Part shown: piece by piece, positions 1 through 8,851 of the stretch
Layout: every line of letters begins with the position of its first letter
Numbering within the stretch: position 1 is the first letter of the stretch
DNA from: Myxococcales bacterium
Lineage (GTDB): Bacteria > Myxococcota_A > Polyangia > Palsa-1104 > JAEUJZ01
Length of the DNA: 64,000 nt
Reading direction: 5' to 3'
NCBI GenBank assembly: GCA_016794365.1
Contig: JAEUKB010000022.1
Location: forward strand, 62,001 to 126,000
Notes under the pieces: model-generated
Database searches by the model: none
What the model was told of the DNA's origin: nothing
Seen by the model: only the letters and a program-made list of their open reading frames with translations
Program-made: the position numbers and the translations under genes

Positions 1-2
1 TG

Positions 3-1247
3 GTTCATGAAGCACCCCGTTTTGTCGAAGGAATCTCTACCGTTACGATTGATCTGCGGCGGACCACGCGAATCCGTAGCGAACAGACAACGTGGCGTAT
101 GGATCGAGAAGAGTTTCTATCGCGTACAGCAATTCCGCAGCCGATTCTGCCAGGTCAGATCAAGGACTCCTCAACCTGTGGTGCGCATGTGATTGCGGTG
201 GGAGCGATCGATGCGGGATCGATTCCGCTTCGCTATCCGGCGCCTCCGCATCGCAACTTCTTTTTGCCAACACCGACGGAACCGCGCGACATTCGCCGCG
301 AGTTCTGTGAAGAGCTGCTGAGCGCGATGACGCTGGGAGTCGGTGACTACTTTGAAAAGACCGGCGCGTTCAAACAGATTGGTGTGGCGCTGTCTGGGGG
401 TCGCGACAGCTTGCTCTGTCTGCTCATCGCGCATCGCTATGTAAGCCGAAAGCATCAACACCTGGGACCGGACAAAGTGAAGGAACAGGTTGCGCAGACG
501 CTGCGTGCGTTTTACATGCCAACGCGCTATTCCTCGACGGAAACTCGCGGTGCAGCAGAGATCGCAGCCACCGAGCTAGGGATTCCCTTTGTGATTCTGT
601 CGATCGAAGAAGCGTTTGATCGGGAAGTGGAAGCGGCGCGCAAGATGCTCCAGCCGGGAGAGCAGCTGACCGCGCTGACCGTACAGAACATCCAAGCGCG
701 ACTGCGTGCCCAGCGGATGTGGAACTGGGCGAACGCGGTGTCGGGTCTGTTTCTTCAGACCGGCAACATGAGCGAAAAAGCGTCGGGCTACACCACGATT
801 GGCGGTGACCTCATGGGCGCGCTCGCGGTCATCGCCAACCTTCCGAAGACCGTGGTGAACTACCTTCTCGACTACTTGTTGGAAACAGAAAAGCTGGAAG
901 GAATTCGCCAGACGATTGCGATTCCTGCGACGGCGGAGCTGGCTCCTGATCAGCAAGATGAGCGCGATCTGATGCCGTTTGTGGTGCTGGATGCGTGCAT
1001 CGCGCTGCATGTCGCGGAAAAGCTGGATGCAGCCGAGCTTGCGCAGGCGCTGTCCGACATCTTTCCAGAGTTTCCTCCAGCGACGCTGCGGACCTGGGCC
1101 AGCAAGTTCACGGGGCTGTTTTCACGGGCGATTTATAAGTGGGTGCAGGCGCCGCTGTCTCTGCATCTGGGCAACCTGGACTTGGAACGAGAGCGCGCGC
1201 TACAGCTTCCGGTCGTCACCCGCAGCGAGTGGCAAAAGCGAGCCTAG
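3..1247 (+). CDS. nadE: Glutamine-dependent NAD+ synthase, C-terminal part (5' end outside window)
   Basis: This frame is open from the first bases of the window, so the gene starts upstream; an ATG at 99 is internal. The first visible residues look like the end of the nitrilase-type glutaminase domain, which supplies ammonia. The synthetase domain follows, with the ATP-pyrophosphatase P-loop SGGRDS encoded at 393-410, and a GNMSEKASGYTT segment typical of NAD+ synthases further on. The enzyme amidates nicotinic acid adenine dinucleotide to NAD+ in the cytoplasm. About 414 residues are visible, where full-length bacterial forms have roughly 550-680. The family call is firm; the missing N-terminus is inferred. 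Confidence 0.93.
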   Translation, partial: VHEAPRFVEGISTVTIDLRRTTRIRSEQTTWRMDREEFLSRTAIPQPILPGQIKDSSTCGAHVIAVGAIDAGSIPLRYPAPPHRNFFLPTPTEPRDIRREFCEELLSAMTLGVGDYFEKTGAFKQIGVALSGGRDSLLCLLIAHRYVSRKHQHLGPDKVKEQVAQTLRAFYMPTRYSSTETRGAAEIAATELGIPFVILSIEEAFDREVEAARKMLQPGEQLTALTVQNIQARLRAQRMWNWANAVSGLFLQTGNMSEKASGYTTIGGDLMGALAVIANLPKTVVNYLLDYLLETEKLEGIRQTIAIPATAELAPDQQDERDLMPFVVLDACIALHVAEKLDAAELAQALSDIFPEFPPATLRTWASKFTGLFSRAIYKWVQAPLSLHLGNLDLERERALQLPVVTRSEWQKRA

Positions 1248-1277
1248 CCTCACGCGGCGATTTCCGTCGCTGCAAAG

Positions 1278-1985
1278 CTATTCCTTGGTTTCCGCTTTGG
1301 CAGGAAGCTGCTTGGCTTTCATCGCGGCCAGTCGCGCTTCGATGTCGTTTTCTTTGCTGCTGCCGCCCGGTCCGAGCAGTCGGTTGAAGCGCTCTTCCGT
1401 CGCGCGATCGCGGTCGTCTTGGCGATGCACACCCAGCTCGGGGTTTAGCTCTGCCATCACCACCGCTTGCTCTTCTTTGGTCTCGATCTCTGCGACCAAG
1501 CGATTGAAGCGATCGAGCGCGCTGCCTTCACTGCTCGTCGCTTGCTTGGCGGATCGCGCCCGCGACTTGAGCACTTCTTTGCGTGCCTTGATCTCGACGA
1601 GCTTTTGGTCACCCGACTTGAGATCGTCGCTCAGCTTCTGAACGTGACGCGACTGCTCTGCGTGGATTCGCTCGGCTGCTTCCAGCTTCGCTTCCGCTTC
1701 GACGCGCCGACGCAGCGCTTCTTTGGCTAGCTCGTCGTCGCCCGCTCGCACCGCCCGCTCGGCATGCTCTTGCCACTTTTGGACGTTGCGATATTCCTCA
1801 TCGACTTTTTTCTGCGCGAGCTTCTCTTGGACAAGCTGGTCGCGTAAAGTGACGCGCAGTTGTTTCAGCTCGTCCTCCATTTCTTCGACAAGCAGGTCGA
1901 TTTCCTTCGCTGGGTCAGACAGCTTATCGACGGCAGAGTTGAGGTTGGACTTAATCAAGTTCCCGAGCCGACCGAGGATGGACAT
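1278..1985 (-). CDS. pspA: PspA/IM30 family membrane-stress protein
   Basis: The 235-residue product begins MSILGRLGNL and is almost entirely charged alpha-helix with long coiled coils, the pattern of PspA/Vipp1 (IM30) proteins. The N-terminal stretch containing SDPAKEIDLLVEEME corresponds to the family's amphipathic helix and first coiled-coil helix. Family members line the inner face of the cytoplasmic membrane and preserve the proton gradient under stress. The reading frame stays open far upstream, but homology begins at this ATG. No pspBC or pspF gene is seen nearby, so its regulation here is unknown. It is convergent with the NAD+ synthase gene. Confidence 0.85.
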   Translation of the reverse strand: MSILGRLGNLIKSNLNSAVDKLSDPAKEIDLLVEEMEDELKQLRVTLRDQLVQEKLAQKKVDEEYRNVQKWQEHAERAVRAGDDELAKEALRRRVEAEAKLEAAERIHAEQSRHVQKLSDDLKSGDQKLVEIKARKEVLKSRARSAKQATSSEGSALDRFNRLVAEIETKEEQAVVMAELNPELGVHRQDDRDRATEERFNRLLGPGGSSKENDIEARLAAMKAKQLPAKAETKE

Positions 1986-2060
1986 GCTTCGCAGTGTAGC
2001 AAAGCTGACGCCGAACCACGACCCCAAGACCAGCGATTCCCGAAGGAAAAGGACCCCACG

Positions 2061-3071
2061 ATGAACCTGAAGCCTCTTGCTCTCTCGCTCCTGCTCCTGG
2101 CTCCAGCCTGCGCCAAAAATGCCCCGAAGAACCTGGCGTCTTCGTCGATGGCTGGCGATAACACCGTCGTCGCAGTGATTGGTAGCCAGCAGATCACGAT
2201 GGCTGAGCTGGACAAAGCGGCGGGTCGCGAGCTGTTCGAGGTCCGAGAGCGCGCTCTCGAGAGCATGATCAACGATCGCGTGGTCAAAGCGGCTGCCAAA
2301 GCGGTGAACCTCGAGGAAGAGGCCTACATCAAGCAGCTCGTCGAAAAGCGCGTTCCCGAAGTCTCGGTGGATGAAGCGCGCAAGTTCTACGAGGAAAACA
2401 AGGCCCGACTGCCGCCGCAGATTGCCAACCAGCCGTTTGAGCAAGTGCAGGCGATGATCGTCAATGGTCTGACCGGCCAGAATCGTCAAAAAGCCGTCGG
2501 TGAAGTGATCGAAGAGATCAAGCAAAAAGCGGGCGTCAAGATCCTGCTCGCTGCGCCGAAGGTTCAGGTTGGCACCGACGGTCCAGCGAAGGGACCGAAG
2601 ACCGCCAAGGTCACCATCGTCGAGTTTTCCGACTTCCAGTGCCCGTTCTGCTCGAAGGGCAAAAAGGTCATGGAAGAAGTGGCCGCGAAGTACGGCGACA
2701 AGGTGCGCATCGTGTTCCGTGACTTCCCGCTCAGCTTCCACGACAAGGCCCAAAAGGCCGCCGAAGCCGGTCAGTGCGCCAACGAGCAGGGCAAGTTCTG
2801 GGAGATGCACGACTGGATGTTCGACAACCAGGGCAGCCTCGATGACGCTTCGCTCAAGGGCGCTGCACGCAAGATCGGCATCGACGGAGACAAGTTCGAC
2901 CAGTGCCTGACCAGCAGCAAGTACGCCTCGTCGGTTCAGAAGAGCCTCAAGGAAGGCAGCGAGGCTGGCGTCAAGGGAACTCCCGCGTTCTTCGTAAACG
3001 GCGTGTTCATCAGCGGCGCGCAGCCGTTTGAAAAGTTCAAGGTCGAGATCGATCGCGCGCTGGCCGAGTAG
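2061..3071 (+). CDS. SurA-like/DsbA-like thiol-disulfide fusion lipoprotein
   Basis: The 336-residue product has a signal sequence ending around Cys17 (possible but atypical lipobox A-P-A-C). A helical region at about residues 35-160 resembles the N-terminal chaperone domain of SurA/PpiC-type proteins. A DsbA-like thioredoxin fold at about 180-336 carries the active site CPFC (Cys194/Cys197) and a GTPAFF segment with the cis-proline. It probably forms or shuffles disulfides in periplasmic proteins. The ATG at 2061 follows a purine-rich AAGGAAAAGG. The gene is divergent from pspA, with about 75 bp between starts. The SurA assignment is weaker than the DsbA one. Confidence 0.82.
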   Translation: MNLKPLALSLLLLAPACAKNAPKNLASSSMAGDNTVVAVIGSQQITMAELDKAAGRELFEVRERALESMINDRVVKAAAKAVNLEEEAYIKQLVEKRVPEVSVDEARKFYEENKARLPPQIANQPFEQVQAMIVNGLTGQNRQKAVGEVIEEIKQKAGVKILLAAPKVQVGTDGPAKGPKTAKVTIVEFSDFQCPFCSKGKKVMEEVAAKYGDKVRIVFRDFPLSFHDKAQKAAEAGQCANEQGKFWEMHDWMFDNQGSLDDASLKGAARKIGIDGDKFDQCLTSSKYASSVQKSLKEGSEAGVKGTPAFFVNGVFISGAQPFEKFKVEIDRALAE

Positions 3072-3201
3072 TCCTTCGCAAGACCAAAAGCCGCTGACCC
3101 TCCTTGGGCCCTGTTGTTCCGGGGCCGTGACCGAAAAAGCGATGGCAATTTGTTTTCCGCTCGGATAACGTCGCCGAAGGTATCGCTTCTCTCGGTCCGA
3201 C

Positions 3202-4584
3202 ATGGCTGACAAACCAAGTTCCGACTCCCCAGAAAAAGCGTCCGGTTCCGACAAAGACCCGCCGCTGGTTACGTCCGCAGAGCCCGGTGCTCCGATCGAT
3301 CCAGATGCGATCGATCCGGAGCTGGTGAACCTGAAAGTACCGCCGCAGCGTCGCCATCCACTGGTCGCTGTTGCGGTGCTGCTGGTGTCGCTGCTCCTTT
3401 TGTATAAGCTGCGCGCCGACATTTCCTACGCGCTGTTGCCGGAGCAGCCCATCTCGCTCGGTGTGGCGGACGCTTCCATCGGAAGCAAGCTGGCCGGGCA
3501 GGGCGACAAGTTTGTGCGCGTCGTCGGGCTTCCTGATCATCGAAACTCCGTCGCATACGATCCCAAAGGGGGACGAGGCCGCGTGCAAGTGTTCCGCGTG
3601 GCTGGAACCGCGACGAAGCTCTTGGTGGCGCGGAAGGTCTCGCTGACAGCGGATGTCACCAACGAGTTTTCGGGACGAGTGCGACCGATTTCCGATGTGT
3701 GGTTTGCTGATGCGCTGCGCGCGTACTTTGAGCAGACGCAGGCGCTGCGCGCGATGGATCTGGATCGTCTGAAAGCGGTTCCGACAGGCAAGCTGGCGCT
3801 GCCGCTGAGCATCCTCGATCGATCCGGTCAGCCACTGTCGGTGAGCAAAGAACAAGAGCTGCTCATTGATGTGCTGTTTGACGACGACGTGCGGGTGCTG
3901 CTCTCGAAGGAAAAGTTCCCGTCAGAACCCGACGCACGCTATGAAGTCGAGCGCTTGGGTCTGCCGCACGGGCCTGGCATCGAGACCCGCGACGGCTTCG
4001 GTTATGTGCTGCGCCTTCCGCCAAAAGGTCCAGCGCGTCAGAAGCTGCTGGCGCAGATTGACTCGCTCGGGATTTGGCTGTGGCATCGCATAGAGACGTA
4101 TCGCGTGCCGAGTGCGCTGGTCTCGGTCCTGCCCGATGGTCTGGAAATTCCAGGTCCAGAGTCGCTTCAGCAGCCTGTTCGCTATCGAGCACCGGCTGCG
4201 GCTCCGTCTGTAAACCCTGCGGCGGGAAGTCCGACGACGGCTGGTGCGGCCAGTCCAAGTGCTCCCACGGCTTTGGTCGGCCCGGATGGTGGAACTGCGA
4301 CGACTCAGGCCCCAGCGACGACTTCGGCTGCGACGGCTCCGGTGGACAGCAAGCTCCTACAAGCGATCCGCGAGCCCACCACGCTTTTGTCCTTTGCCGA
4401 AGTCCAAGCTGTACAAGTCAGCGAGCCACTTCGCGTTCCGAGCGATGCCTTCGTTCTGTTTGATGGAGAGTCGCCGAAGCAGCTTCAGTGGGCTCCGCCG
4501 GTTGCGGCGCTGCTGGCTTTGTTTGTCCTGCTCAACATCTACTACTTGATTCGGCTGCGTTCCCGCTCGGGCGAACCCAGCTGA
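3202..4584 (+). CDS. Predicted membrane protein of unknown function, two TM segments
   Basis: I do not recognise a family. The 460-residue product has a short acidic, Pro-rich N-terminal tail and a transmembrane helix at about residues 52-70. A large presumably extracytoplasmic domain of about 250 residues follows, then a Pro/Ala/Thr/Ser-rich linker, and a second helix (about 432-450) just before a short basic tail. The topology suggests a sensor or structural envelope protein anchored at both ends. It follows the DsbA-like gene after 130 bp without an obvious terminator and could share its transcript. Coding status is supported by length and consistent third-position GC. Confidence 0.72.
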   Translation: MADKPSSDSPEKASGSDKDPPLVTSAEPGAPIDPDAIDPELVNLKVPPQRRHPLVAVAVLLVSLLLLYKLRADISYALLPEQPISLGVADASIGSKLAGQGDKFVRVVGLPDHRNSVAYDPKGGRGRVQVFRVAGTATKLLVARKVSLTADVTNEFSGRVRPISDVWFADALRAYFEQTQALRAMDLDRLKAVPTGKLALPLSILDRSGQPLSVSKEQELLIDVLFDDDVRVLLSKEKFPSEPDARYEVERLGLPHGPGIETRDGFGYVLRLPPKGPARQKLLAQIDSLGIWLWHRIETYRVPSALVSVLPDGLEIPGPESLQQPVRYRAPAAAPSVNPAAGSPTTAGAASPSAPTALVGPDGGTATTQAPATTSAATAPVDSKLLQAIREPTTLLSFAEVQAVQVSEPLRVPSDAFVLFDGESPKQLQWAPPVAALLALFVLLNIYYLIRLRSRSGEPS

Positions 4585-4599
4585 TCTCGCTTGGACCAC

Positions 4600-4616
4600 G
4601 CCCCAAAGAGCGGGGC
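4600..4616. terminator. Possible bidirectional hairpin between convergent genes
   Basis: GCCCC and GGGGC form a 5-bp stem around a 7-base loop (AAAGAGC) in the 58-bp gap between the convergent genes ending at 4584 and 4643. There is no T-run, so it may be only a weak terminator. Confidence 0.3.
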
Positions 4617-4642
4617 ATTCCCTCACACGCGTTACACGTCGC

Positions 4643-5095
4643 TTACGAAGCTTTGCTTTGCAGGTGACGCTTTACGTCTTCCAGGTGTCGGCCCACCATC
4701 AGCTCGTGGTTGAAGACCGCTTCGATGCGACCCTCGGGACCGACGACGTAGGTGACGCGCTTGGTGACTCCCAAAATTGGCCACATCACGTCGAAGCTCT
4801 TGCCGATGGTCTTTTGGGAGTCGCCGATCATCGGGAAAGACACGCCTTCGCGATTGGCGAACTCGCACTGCTTGTCGTTGGAATCCACCGAGACACCAAT
4901 GACTTCCGCACCGAGTGCAGAGATCTCTGTGTAGTGATCCCGAAACAGGCGCGTCTCGATGGTGCAGCCCGTGGTCATGGCTTTGGGAAAGAAGAACATG
5001 ACCACGCGCTTGCCGCGTAGCTCAGACAGCTTCACGGTCTTTCCGTTCGTCGCTGTCGCCGTGAAGTCTGGGGCGATGTCGCCAACTTTGAGCAC
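4643..5095 (-). CDS. Peroxiredoxin (AhpC/TSA, Bcp-like)
   Basis: The 150-residue protein has the peroxiredoxin signature P-x-x-x-T-x-x-C (Pro37, Thr41, peroxidatic Cys44). It reduces hydrogen peroxide and organic peroxides using a thiol donor. The resolving cysteine at Cp+5 of many PrxQ enzymes is absent; the only other cysteine is Cys77. I chose the GTG at 5095 because a strong AAAGGGGG ribosome site lies six bases upstream and homology begins with [10 protein letters not shown]. It lies 43 bp downstream of infA on the same strand and is probably co-transcribed. Confidence 0.9.
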   Translation of the reverse strand: MLKVGDIAPDFTATATNGKTVKLSELRGKRVVMFFFPKAMTTGCTIETRLFRDHYTEISALGAEVIGVSVDSNDKQCEFANREGVSFPMIGDSQKTIGKSFDVMWPILGVTKRVTYVVGPEGRIEAVFNHELMVGRHLEDVKRHLQSKAS

Positions 5096-5138
5096 GATAG
5101 AACCCCCTTTAGCTGGATGCGTGTTTGGATGCCGCCGA

Positions 5139-5360
5139 TTAGGTTCGGCGAGTGATGAGTCCGCGCGTCGGATCATAGGGCGAAACGCCCACCAGGACCT
5201 GATCTCCGAGCACCACACGGATACGGAAGCGTCGCATCCGACCCGACAGCCGGGCCAGGATCTTGTGTCCTTCGGGAGTAACGACCTCGAAGTTGCCGCC
5301 GACCATTACGTTGGTGACCGTTCCGTTCATTTCGACCAGATCTTCGCGACTCAAATGCAT
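5139..5360 (-). CDS. infA: Translation initiation factor IF-1
   Basis: The 73-residue product is a complete OB-fold IF-1, with conserved [14 protein letters not shown] and [16 protein letters not shown] segments. IF-1 binds the 30S A site during initiation and stimulates IF-2 and IF-3. Length matches the family (about 72). The gene sits between a DUF507 gene upstream and a peroxiredoxin downstream on the same strand, away from any ribosomal protein cluster. Confidence 0.96.
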   Translation of the reverse strand: MHLSREDLVEMNGTVTNVMVGGNFEVVTPEGHKILARLSGRMRRFRIRVVLGDQVLVGVSPYDPTRGLITRRT

Positions 5361-5405
5361 TCTCCTGCGGGGTGTACGTGTCTGTGAGGGATGTGCCAGC
5401 GTTGA

Positions 5406-5918
5406 CTAATCAAGCTTGTGCTGCCGACGGAGCTGTTCCATGACTTTCTGATATTCGATTTCCCAGCTCGCCGTTCCTTCTTGTAGGTTCTTGATGCGGC
5501 GACGGACTTCGTGATCGATGTCGCTGTCAACCTGCATGTGCTTGCGAAGGATCAGTTGGATCTTCTTTCGCATGTCGCCATCGTCGCCGAAGACTTCATC
5601 CACGAAGCGCGAGTGCATGAAGGCTTCGAGGATCTGATTCGCGATGTATGACACGGACTCATCGCCGATGCCAATGTCACGCTCGTCGGCCAGCGACCGT
5701 TTGATCTTCGGCAGCTGCTCATAAGGCAGACGCCGCTTTTCCATGTAATCCTTGGCTTTTTCCGTCAGCTCGCGATCGAGGCGCAGGTACTCTTTGAGCA
5801 CCGCCTCTACATCGAGCTGCGCTTCAGCCACGTCGCTGACCTCGATATCGCCTTCTTCTTTGAGCTTGCGAATCAAGTCCTGCGCGATGCTCGGAATCTT
5901 TCCCGAATAGAGCCGCAT
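5406..5918 (-). CDS. DUF507 family protein
   Basis: The 170-residue, highly charged, probably all-helical protein begins MRLYSGKIPSIAQDLI. It is built from two similar halves, the first around IPSIAQDL...LRLDRELTE and the second around VSYIANQILEAFMHS. This matches the DUF507 family, common in delta-proteobacterial lineages and of unknown function. The ATG at 5918 is preceded by AAAGGGAACCAGG, which fixes the start against an upstream in-frame ATG at 5954. Same strand as infA, 45 bp apart, so the two are likely co-transcribed. Confidence 0.85.
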   Translation of the reverse strand: MRLYSGKIPSIAQDLIRKLKEEGDIEVSDVAEAQLDVEAVLKEYLRLDRELTEKAKDYMEKRRLPYEQLPKIKRSLADERDIGIGDESVSYIANQILEAFMHSRFVDEVFGDDGDMRKKIQLILRKHMQVDSDIDHEVRRRIKNLQEGTASWEIEYQKVMEQLRRQHKLD

Positions 5919-6095
5919 CCTGGTTCCCTTTAAAAACGACCGCAGCATACGCACCGAGCCGTTTGCAGGTCAACTGCTTGGGCGCCTTCGGGAAGGCCAT
6001 GTTGGGTTAAAATGCATCAAGCTGCGGTTTCCGTGGTCCGCTAGGAGGCTTCGCTGCGAAGGCCGATTCCATGGAAACGAGGAAAGGACTTGCTG

Positions 6096-6857
6096 ATGAT
6101 TCGCTCGCTTTCGGCTTGGTGTTCGATTGGACTGGTTGTGACGGCATCGTCGCTTGCGGAGGCCCAGCCGAGCTATCCGACGCAGGCACAGTACGGACAG
6201 CCGAGCTATCCGACGCAGGCGCAGTACGGACAGCCGAGCTATCCGACGCAGGCGCAGTACGGGCAGCCGAGCTATCCGACGCAGGCGCAGTACGGACAGC
6301 CGAGCTATCCGACGCAAGGGCAGCCTCTGTACGCCGGTGACCTTCCGATGGGTCAGCGGGTGGACATTGCGCCGCCTGCGCCACAGATGGAAGTGCAGCC
6401 GCTGGCTCCCTCTCGGCTTCATACCTGGATTCCCGGTCACTGGACGTTTCGCATGGGTCGCTACGTCTGGGTTCCCGGCTATTACGAGGTGACTCGCCCA
6501 AACCATGTGTACGTGCGGGCTCACTGGGTGCGCGTCGGTCATCAGTGGGTGTTTTCGCCGGGACACTGGGCACCGATGAATCAGCCGCAGATTTCGCCGC
6601 CGATGCTGGGCACGCCACCACCGAGTACGCTTGTGGTGCAGAGCTCTCCGCCGCCGATGATGACGGAAGTTGTGCCGGTCGCTCCGTCGGTGCATCACGA
6701 GTGGGTGGGCGGTCACTGGACCTGGAACGGTGCGCGCTGGGTGTGGGTTCCCGGTCACTTTGTGATGCGTCGTCACGGCTTTGTTTGGCAGCGTCCGGTG
6801 TGGATGCAGCACGGTCCCAACTGGCGCTATGTGCCCGGTTACTGGCGTCGGATGTAA
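6096..6857 (+). CDS. Secreted YXWGXW-type repeat protein with N-terminal Q/Y/P repeats
   Basis: The 253-residue product has a signal peptide ending near AEA. Four and a half copies of an 11-residue repeat (QPSYPTQAQYG) follow. After these come repeated W-I/V-P-G-H/Y-W blocks: WIPGHWTFRMGRYVWVPGYY, then FSPGHW, WVGGHWTWNGARWVWVPGHF and YVPGYW. Such Trp/Gly/His repeats are typical of YXWGXW-repeat surface or envelope proteins, whose function is not established. The ATG at 6096 has AGGAAAGGA upstream, so it is preferred to the TTG at 6090. It is divergent from the DUF507 gene. Confidence 0.8.
   Translation: MIRSLSAWCSIGLVVTASSLAEAQPSYPTQAQYGQPSYPTQAQYGQPSYPTQAQYGQPSYPTQAQYGQPSYPTQGQPLYAGDLPMGQRVDIAPPAPQMEVQPLAPSRLHTWIPGHWTFRMGRYVWVPGYYEVTRPNHVYVRAHWVRVGHQWVFSPGHWAPMNQPQISPPMLGTPPPSTLVVQSSPPPMMTEVVPVAPSVHHEWVGGHWTWNGARWVWVPGHFVMRRHGFVWQRPVWMQHGPNWRYVPGYWRRM
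6165..6316 (+). repeat. 33-bp in-frame tandem repeat (4.6 copies)
   Basis: Four complete 33-bp units start at 6165, 6198, 6231 and 6264. A partial fifth starts at 6297. The units are nearly identical, which indicates recent expansion, and each encodes QPSYPTQAQYG. Copy number is likely to vary between strains. Confidence 0.95.
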
Positions 6858-6881
6858 GCGCGCGGTACGCTCGGGCCTGCG

Positions 6882-8309
6882 TTGACATCCAAGCTGCTTG
6901 TGAGACTGATTGTTGCGACGCTGCTGCTCTGTGTGCTGCTGTCGGTGCGTCTTGCGTCTGCGGAGCCCGCTTCGTGGCGCTACGTCGTGAAGCTGGATTC
7001 GCTTGCGCGGGCGTCGATTCAGCTCTCGCTCCGTGGCGTTCGCTCGCAGCGAGTCTGTGTCGATATGAGCGGCGCAGGTCGCTTCGTGCATCGCGTCGAG
7101 CAGCTCCTTGCTGGCGGTAAGGCGGTTGCGCTGCCCGTTCACGACGAGTGCTGGACGCTGAAAGACACTGGCTCGCTGTCGGCTACGCTGCGCTATGAAT
7201 ACGACTTGGCGTCGGCAGCCGATGCGTTTGGCAATGCGGACTACGTGCAGAGACTCGGTTCCGCAGTGACGTTTTCCGACGAAGCTGTGCTGCTGCGACC
7301 CGATCCGCTGCCCAAAGAAACACCGTCGCCCACAATTGAAGTCGAGTTTGCGCTGGCCAGCGGACTGCATCTGACCGCGCCGTGGCTGCGACTGCCTGGT
7401 CCGGCGCTGCGGTTTCGTCTGGATGCCGCTCAATACGACGGAGGAAGCTACATCACCGTCGGGAACTTTCGCTCGCTTGGTTCGATTGCGCTGCCACACG
7501 CTTCCGTCGAGCTGTTCTTGATTGGTCAGGCCAAAGCGAGCGATCAGGCGCTGCGGACTTGGATCGAACAAGCCGCCAGGCTCAGCGACGATTTTTACGG
7601 AGAGCTGATGCCCGCGTCGGTCCACATCGTCCTGTTCGCGATGTCCGGTCACAGCAGGCCCGGTGTGTTTGGAACCGTGATGCGACCGATGCGTCCGTCG
7701 CTGGTGATCTTTTTCGGGGCGGACGCTGCGCAGCTTTCACTGCACGACGACTGGCTGGCTCCGCACGAGATCTTTCACATCGGAAACCCGCTGCTCAAGT
7801 ACAAGATTCCGTGGCTGGCTGAAGGCGCGACGACGTATTACCAGGATGTGCTGCGCGGACGCTCACGGGCGCTTTCCGTCGAAGAAACCTGGTCCGATCT
7901 GTGGGATGGTTTTTATCGTCACTGCCAGACGGACGGACCATCGCTGCGCACGGAGAGCGAGCAGCTTCGACGGACCCATCGCTATAGCCGTGTGTATTGG
8001 GGCGGTGCGTGCATGCTGGCGCTCGTGGACATCGAGATTCGGATTCGCAGCAAAGGAAAGCGCTCGCTCGACGATGTGCTACGTGAGCTGCGAAAAAAGA
8101 GCTTGGTCCAGCCGCTCGATGAAGACGATGTCATTTCCGCGCTAGAGCACGCGACGACCAAAGGGCTTTTGACGCGCTATTTGGACATGCCGGGAAAGCT
8201 GCCGGTGCGCGAGGTGCTGCGCTCGATTGGGGTCGAGCCGATTTCTCCCGATCGGGTGCAGCTACGCGACGATGCGCCGTTTGCGAGCATTCGGCGCGCG
8301 ATGTTCTGA
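6882..8309 (+). CDS. Secreted M61-like metallopeptidase
   Basis: The product (475 residues from a TTG start, or 469 from a GTG at 6900) has an N-terminal signal peptide. A beta-rich N-terminal half precedes a zinc-peptidase core. The core holds HEIFH (His295, Glu296, His299) and WLAEGATTYY (Glu314). This layout of HExxH followed by W-x-x-EG and an aromatic pair is that of the glycyl-aminopeptidase (M61) and related gluzincin peptidases. The true substrate is unknown. It lies 24 bp after the repeat protein gene and may be co-transcribed. Neither start has a strong ribosome site. Confidence 0.75.
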   Translation: MTSKLLVRLIVATLLLCVLLSVRLASAEPASWRYVVKLDSLARASIQLSLRGVRSQRVCVDMSGAGRFVHRVEQLLAGGKAVALPVHDECWTLKDTGSLSATLRYEYDLASAADAFGNADYVQRLGSAVTFSDEAVLLRPDPLPKETPSPTIEVEFALASGLHLTAPWLRLPGPALRFRLDAAQYDGGSYITVGNFRSLGSIALPHASVELFLIGQAKASDQALRTWIEQAARLSDDFYGELMPASVHIVLFAMSGHSRPGVFGTVMRPMRPSLVIFFGADAAQLSLHDDWLAPHEIFHIGNPLLKYKIPWLAEGATTYYQDVLRGRSRALSVEETWSDLWDGFYRHCQTDGPSLRTESEQLRRTHRYSRVYWGGACMLALVDIEIRIRSKGKRSLDDVLRELRKKSLVQPLDEDDVISALEHATTKGLLTRYLDMPGKLPVREVLRSIGVEPISPDRVQLRDDAPFASIRRAMF

Positions 8310-8327
8310 CGGTCTACGCAAGCTTGC

Positions 8328-8750
8328 TTAGCGATTGACGCGGACATCGACGGACGGATCTTCTTCTTCGCCAGCCTCTGCATCAGAGCTGCTTCCCATC
8401 GGAACTGGAATCGGAATGGGAATCGGGATGGGAATCGGAATTGGCACATAGTTCGTGCTGCTCGTGTGCTCTTTTGGACTCTCTTCTTCGTCGGCAGGAA
8501 GGTTGACGGTGGTCGAAATCAAGCGGCTTGAGCCGTAGCTCGATCCCGTCGGGAGCGACACTGGCTTCCAGTCGAACACCGCCGGATCGTCCCAGCGTCC
8601 GTCGCGATAATCGAGCTTGTGGTTGTAGATGCCCGCGACCTGAGCTTGCGTGAGCCGTTCGCCCGGACAGTCCGTCGGAAGCGAGCTTCCTTCGACACCT
8701 TCACAGACGCTGCAATAAGGATGCGCACGATCGACCATCTGATGAGTCAT
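8328..8750 (-). CDS. Hypothetical protein with Pro-Ile repeat
   Basis: The 140-residue product starts MTHQMVDRAHPYCSVC and has a small cysteine-containing N-terminal segment (C-x2-C, then a third Cys) that could bind metal. A conserved-looking YNHKLDYRDGRWDDP block follows, and the C-terminal third contains seven alternating P-I/V pairs and an acidic tail. No signal peptide is evident and I do not recognise a family. The gene is convergent with the peptidase gene, 18 bp apart. Confidence 0.55.
   Translation of the reverse strand: MTHQMVDRAHPYCSVCEGVEGSSLPTDCPGERLTQAQVAGIYNHKLDYRDGRWDDPAVFDWKPVSLPTGSSYGSSRLISTTVNLPADEEESPKEHTSSTNYVPIPIPIPIPIPIPVPMGSSSDAEAGEEEDPSVDVRVNR
8401..8442. repeat. Hexanucleotide (GGAATC-like) repeat encoding Pro-Ile
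   Basis: Seven imperfect 6-bp units (GGAATC, GGAATG, GGGATG and variants) follow one another inside the hypothetical gene. On the minus strand they encode the alternating Pro-Ile/Val tract. Confidence 0.85.
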
Positions 8751-8851
8751 AACATCCAGTATACGCGGGGACTCTGTCTCGCTGGGCGGTTGTCGGCGGT
8801 ACGCGGCGGGCTGCCATTGCGCGAGCGCAGCGACTCGGGTACGAGTGATTC

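Noticed and set aside
1986-3422. N-terminal extension of the PspA frame
   Set aside because: It lies opposite the DsbA-like gene and lacks homology; PspA begins at 1985.
5970-7652. 560-codon open frame on the minus strand
   Set aside because: It lies opposite the repeat protein and peptidase genes, and its product is Arg/His-rich with repeated RLRRIARL, which is the antisense of the 33-bp repeat.
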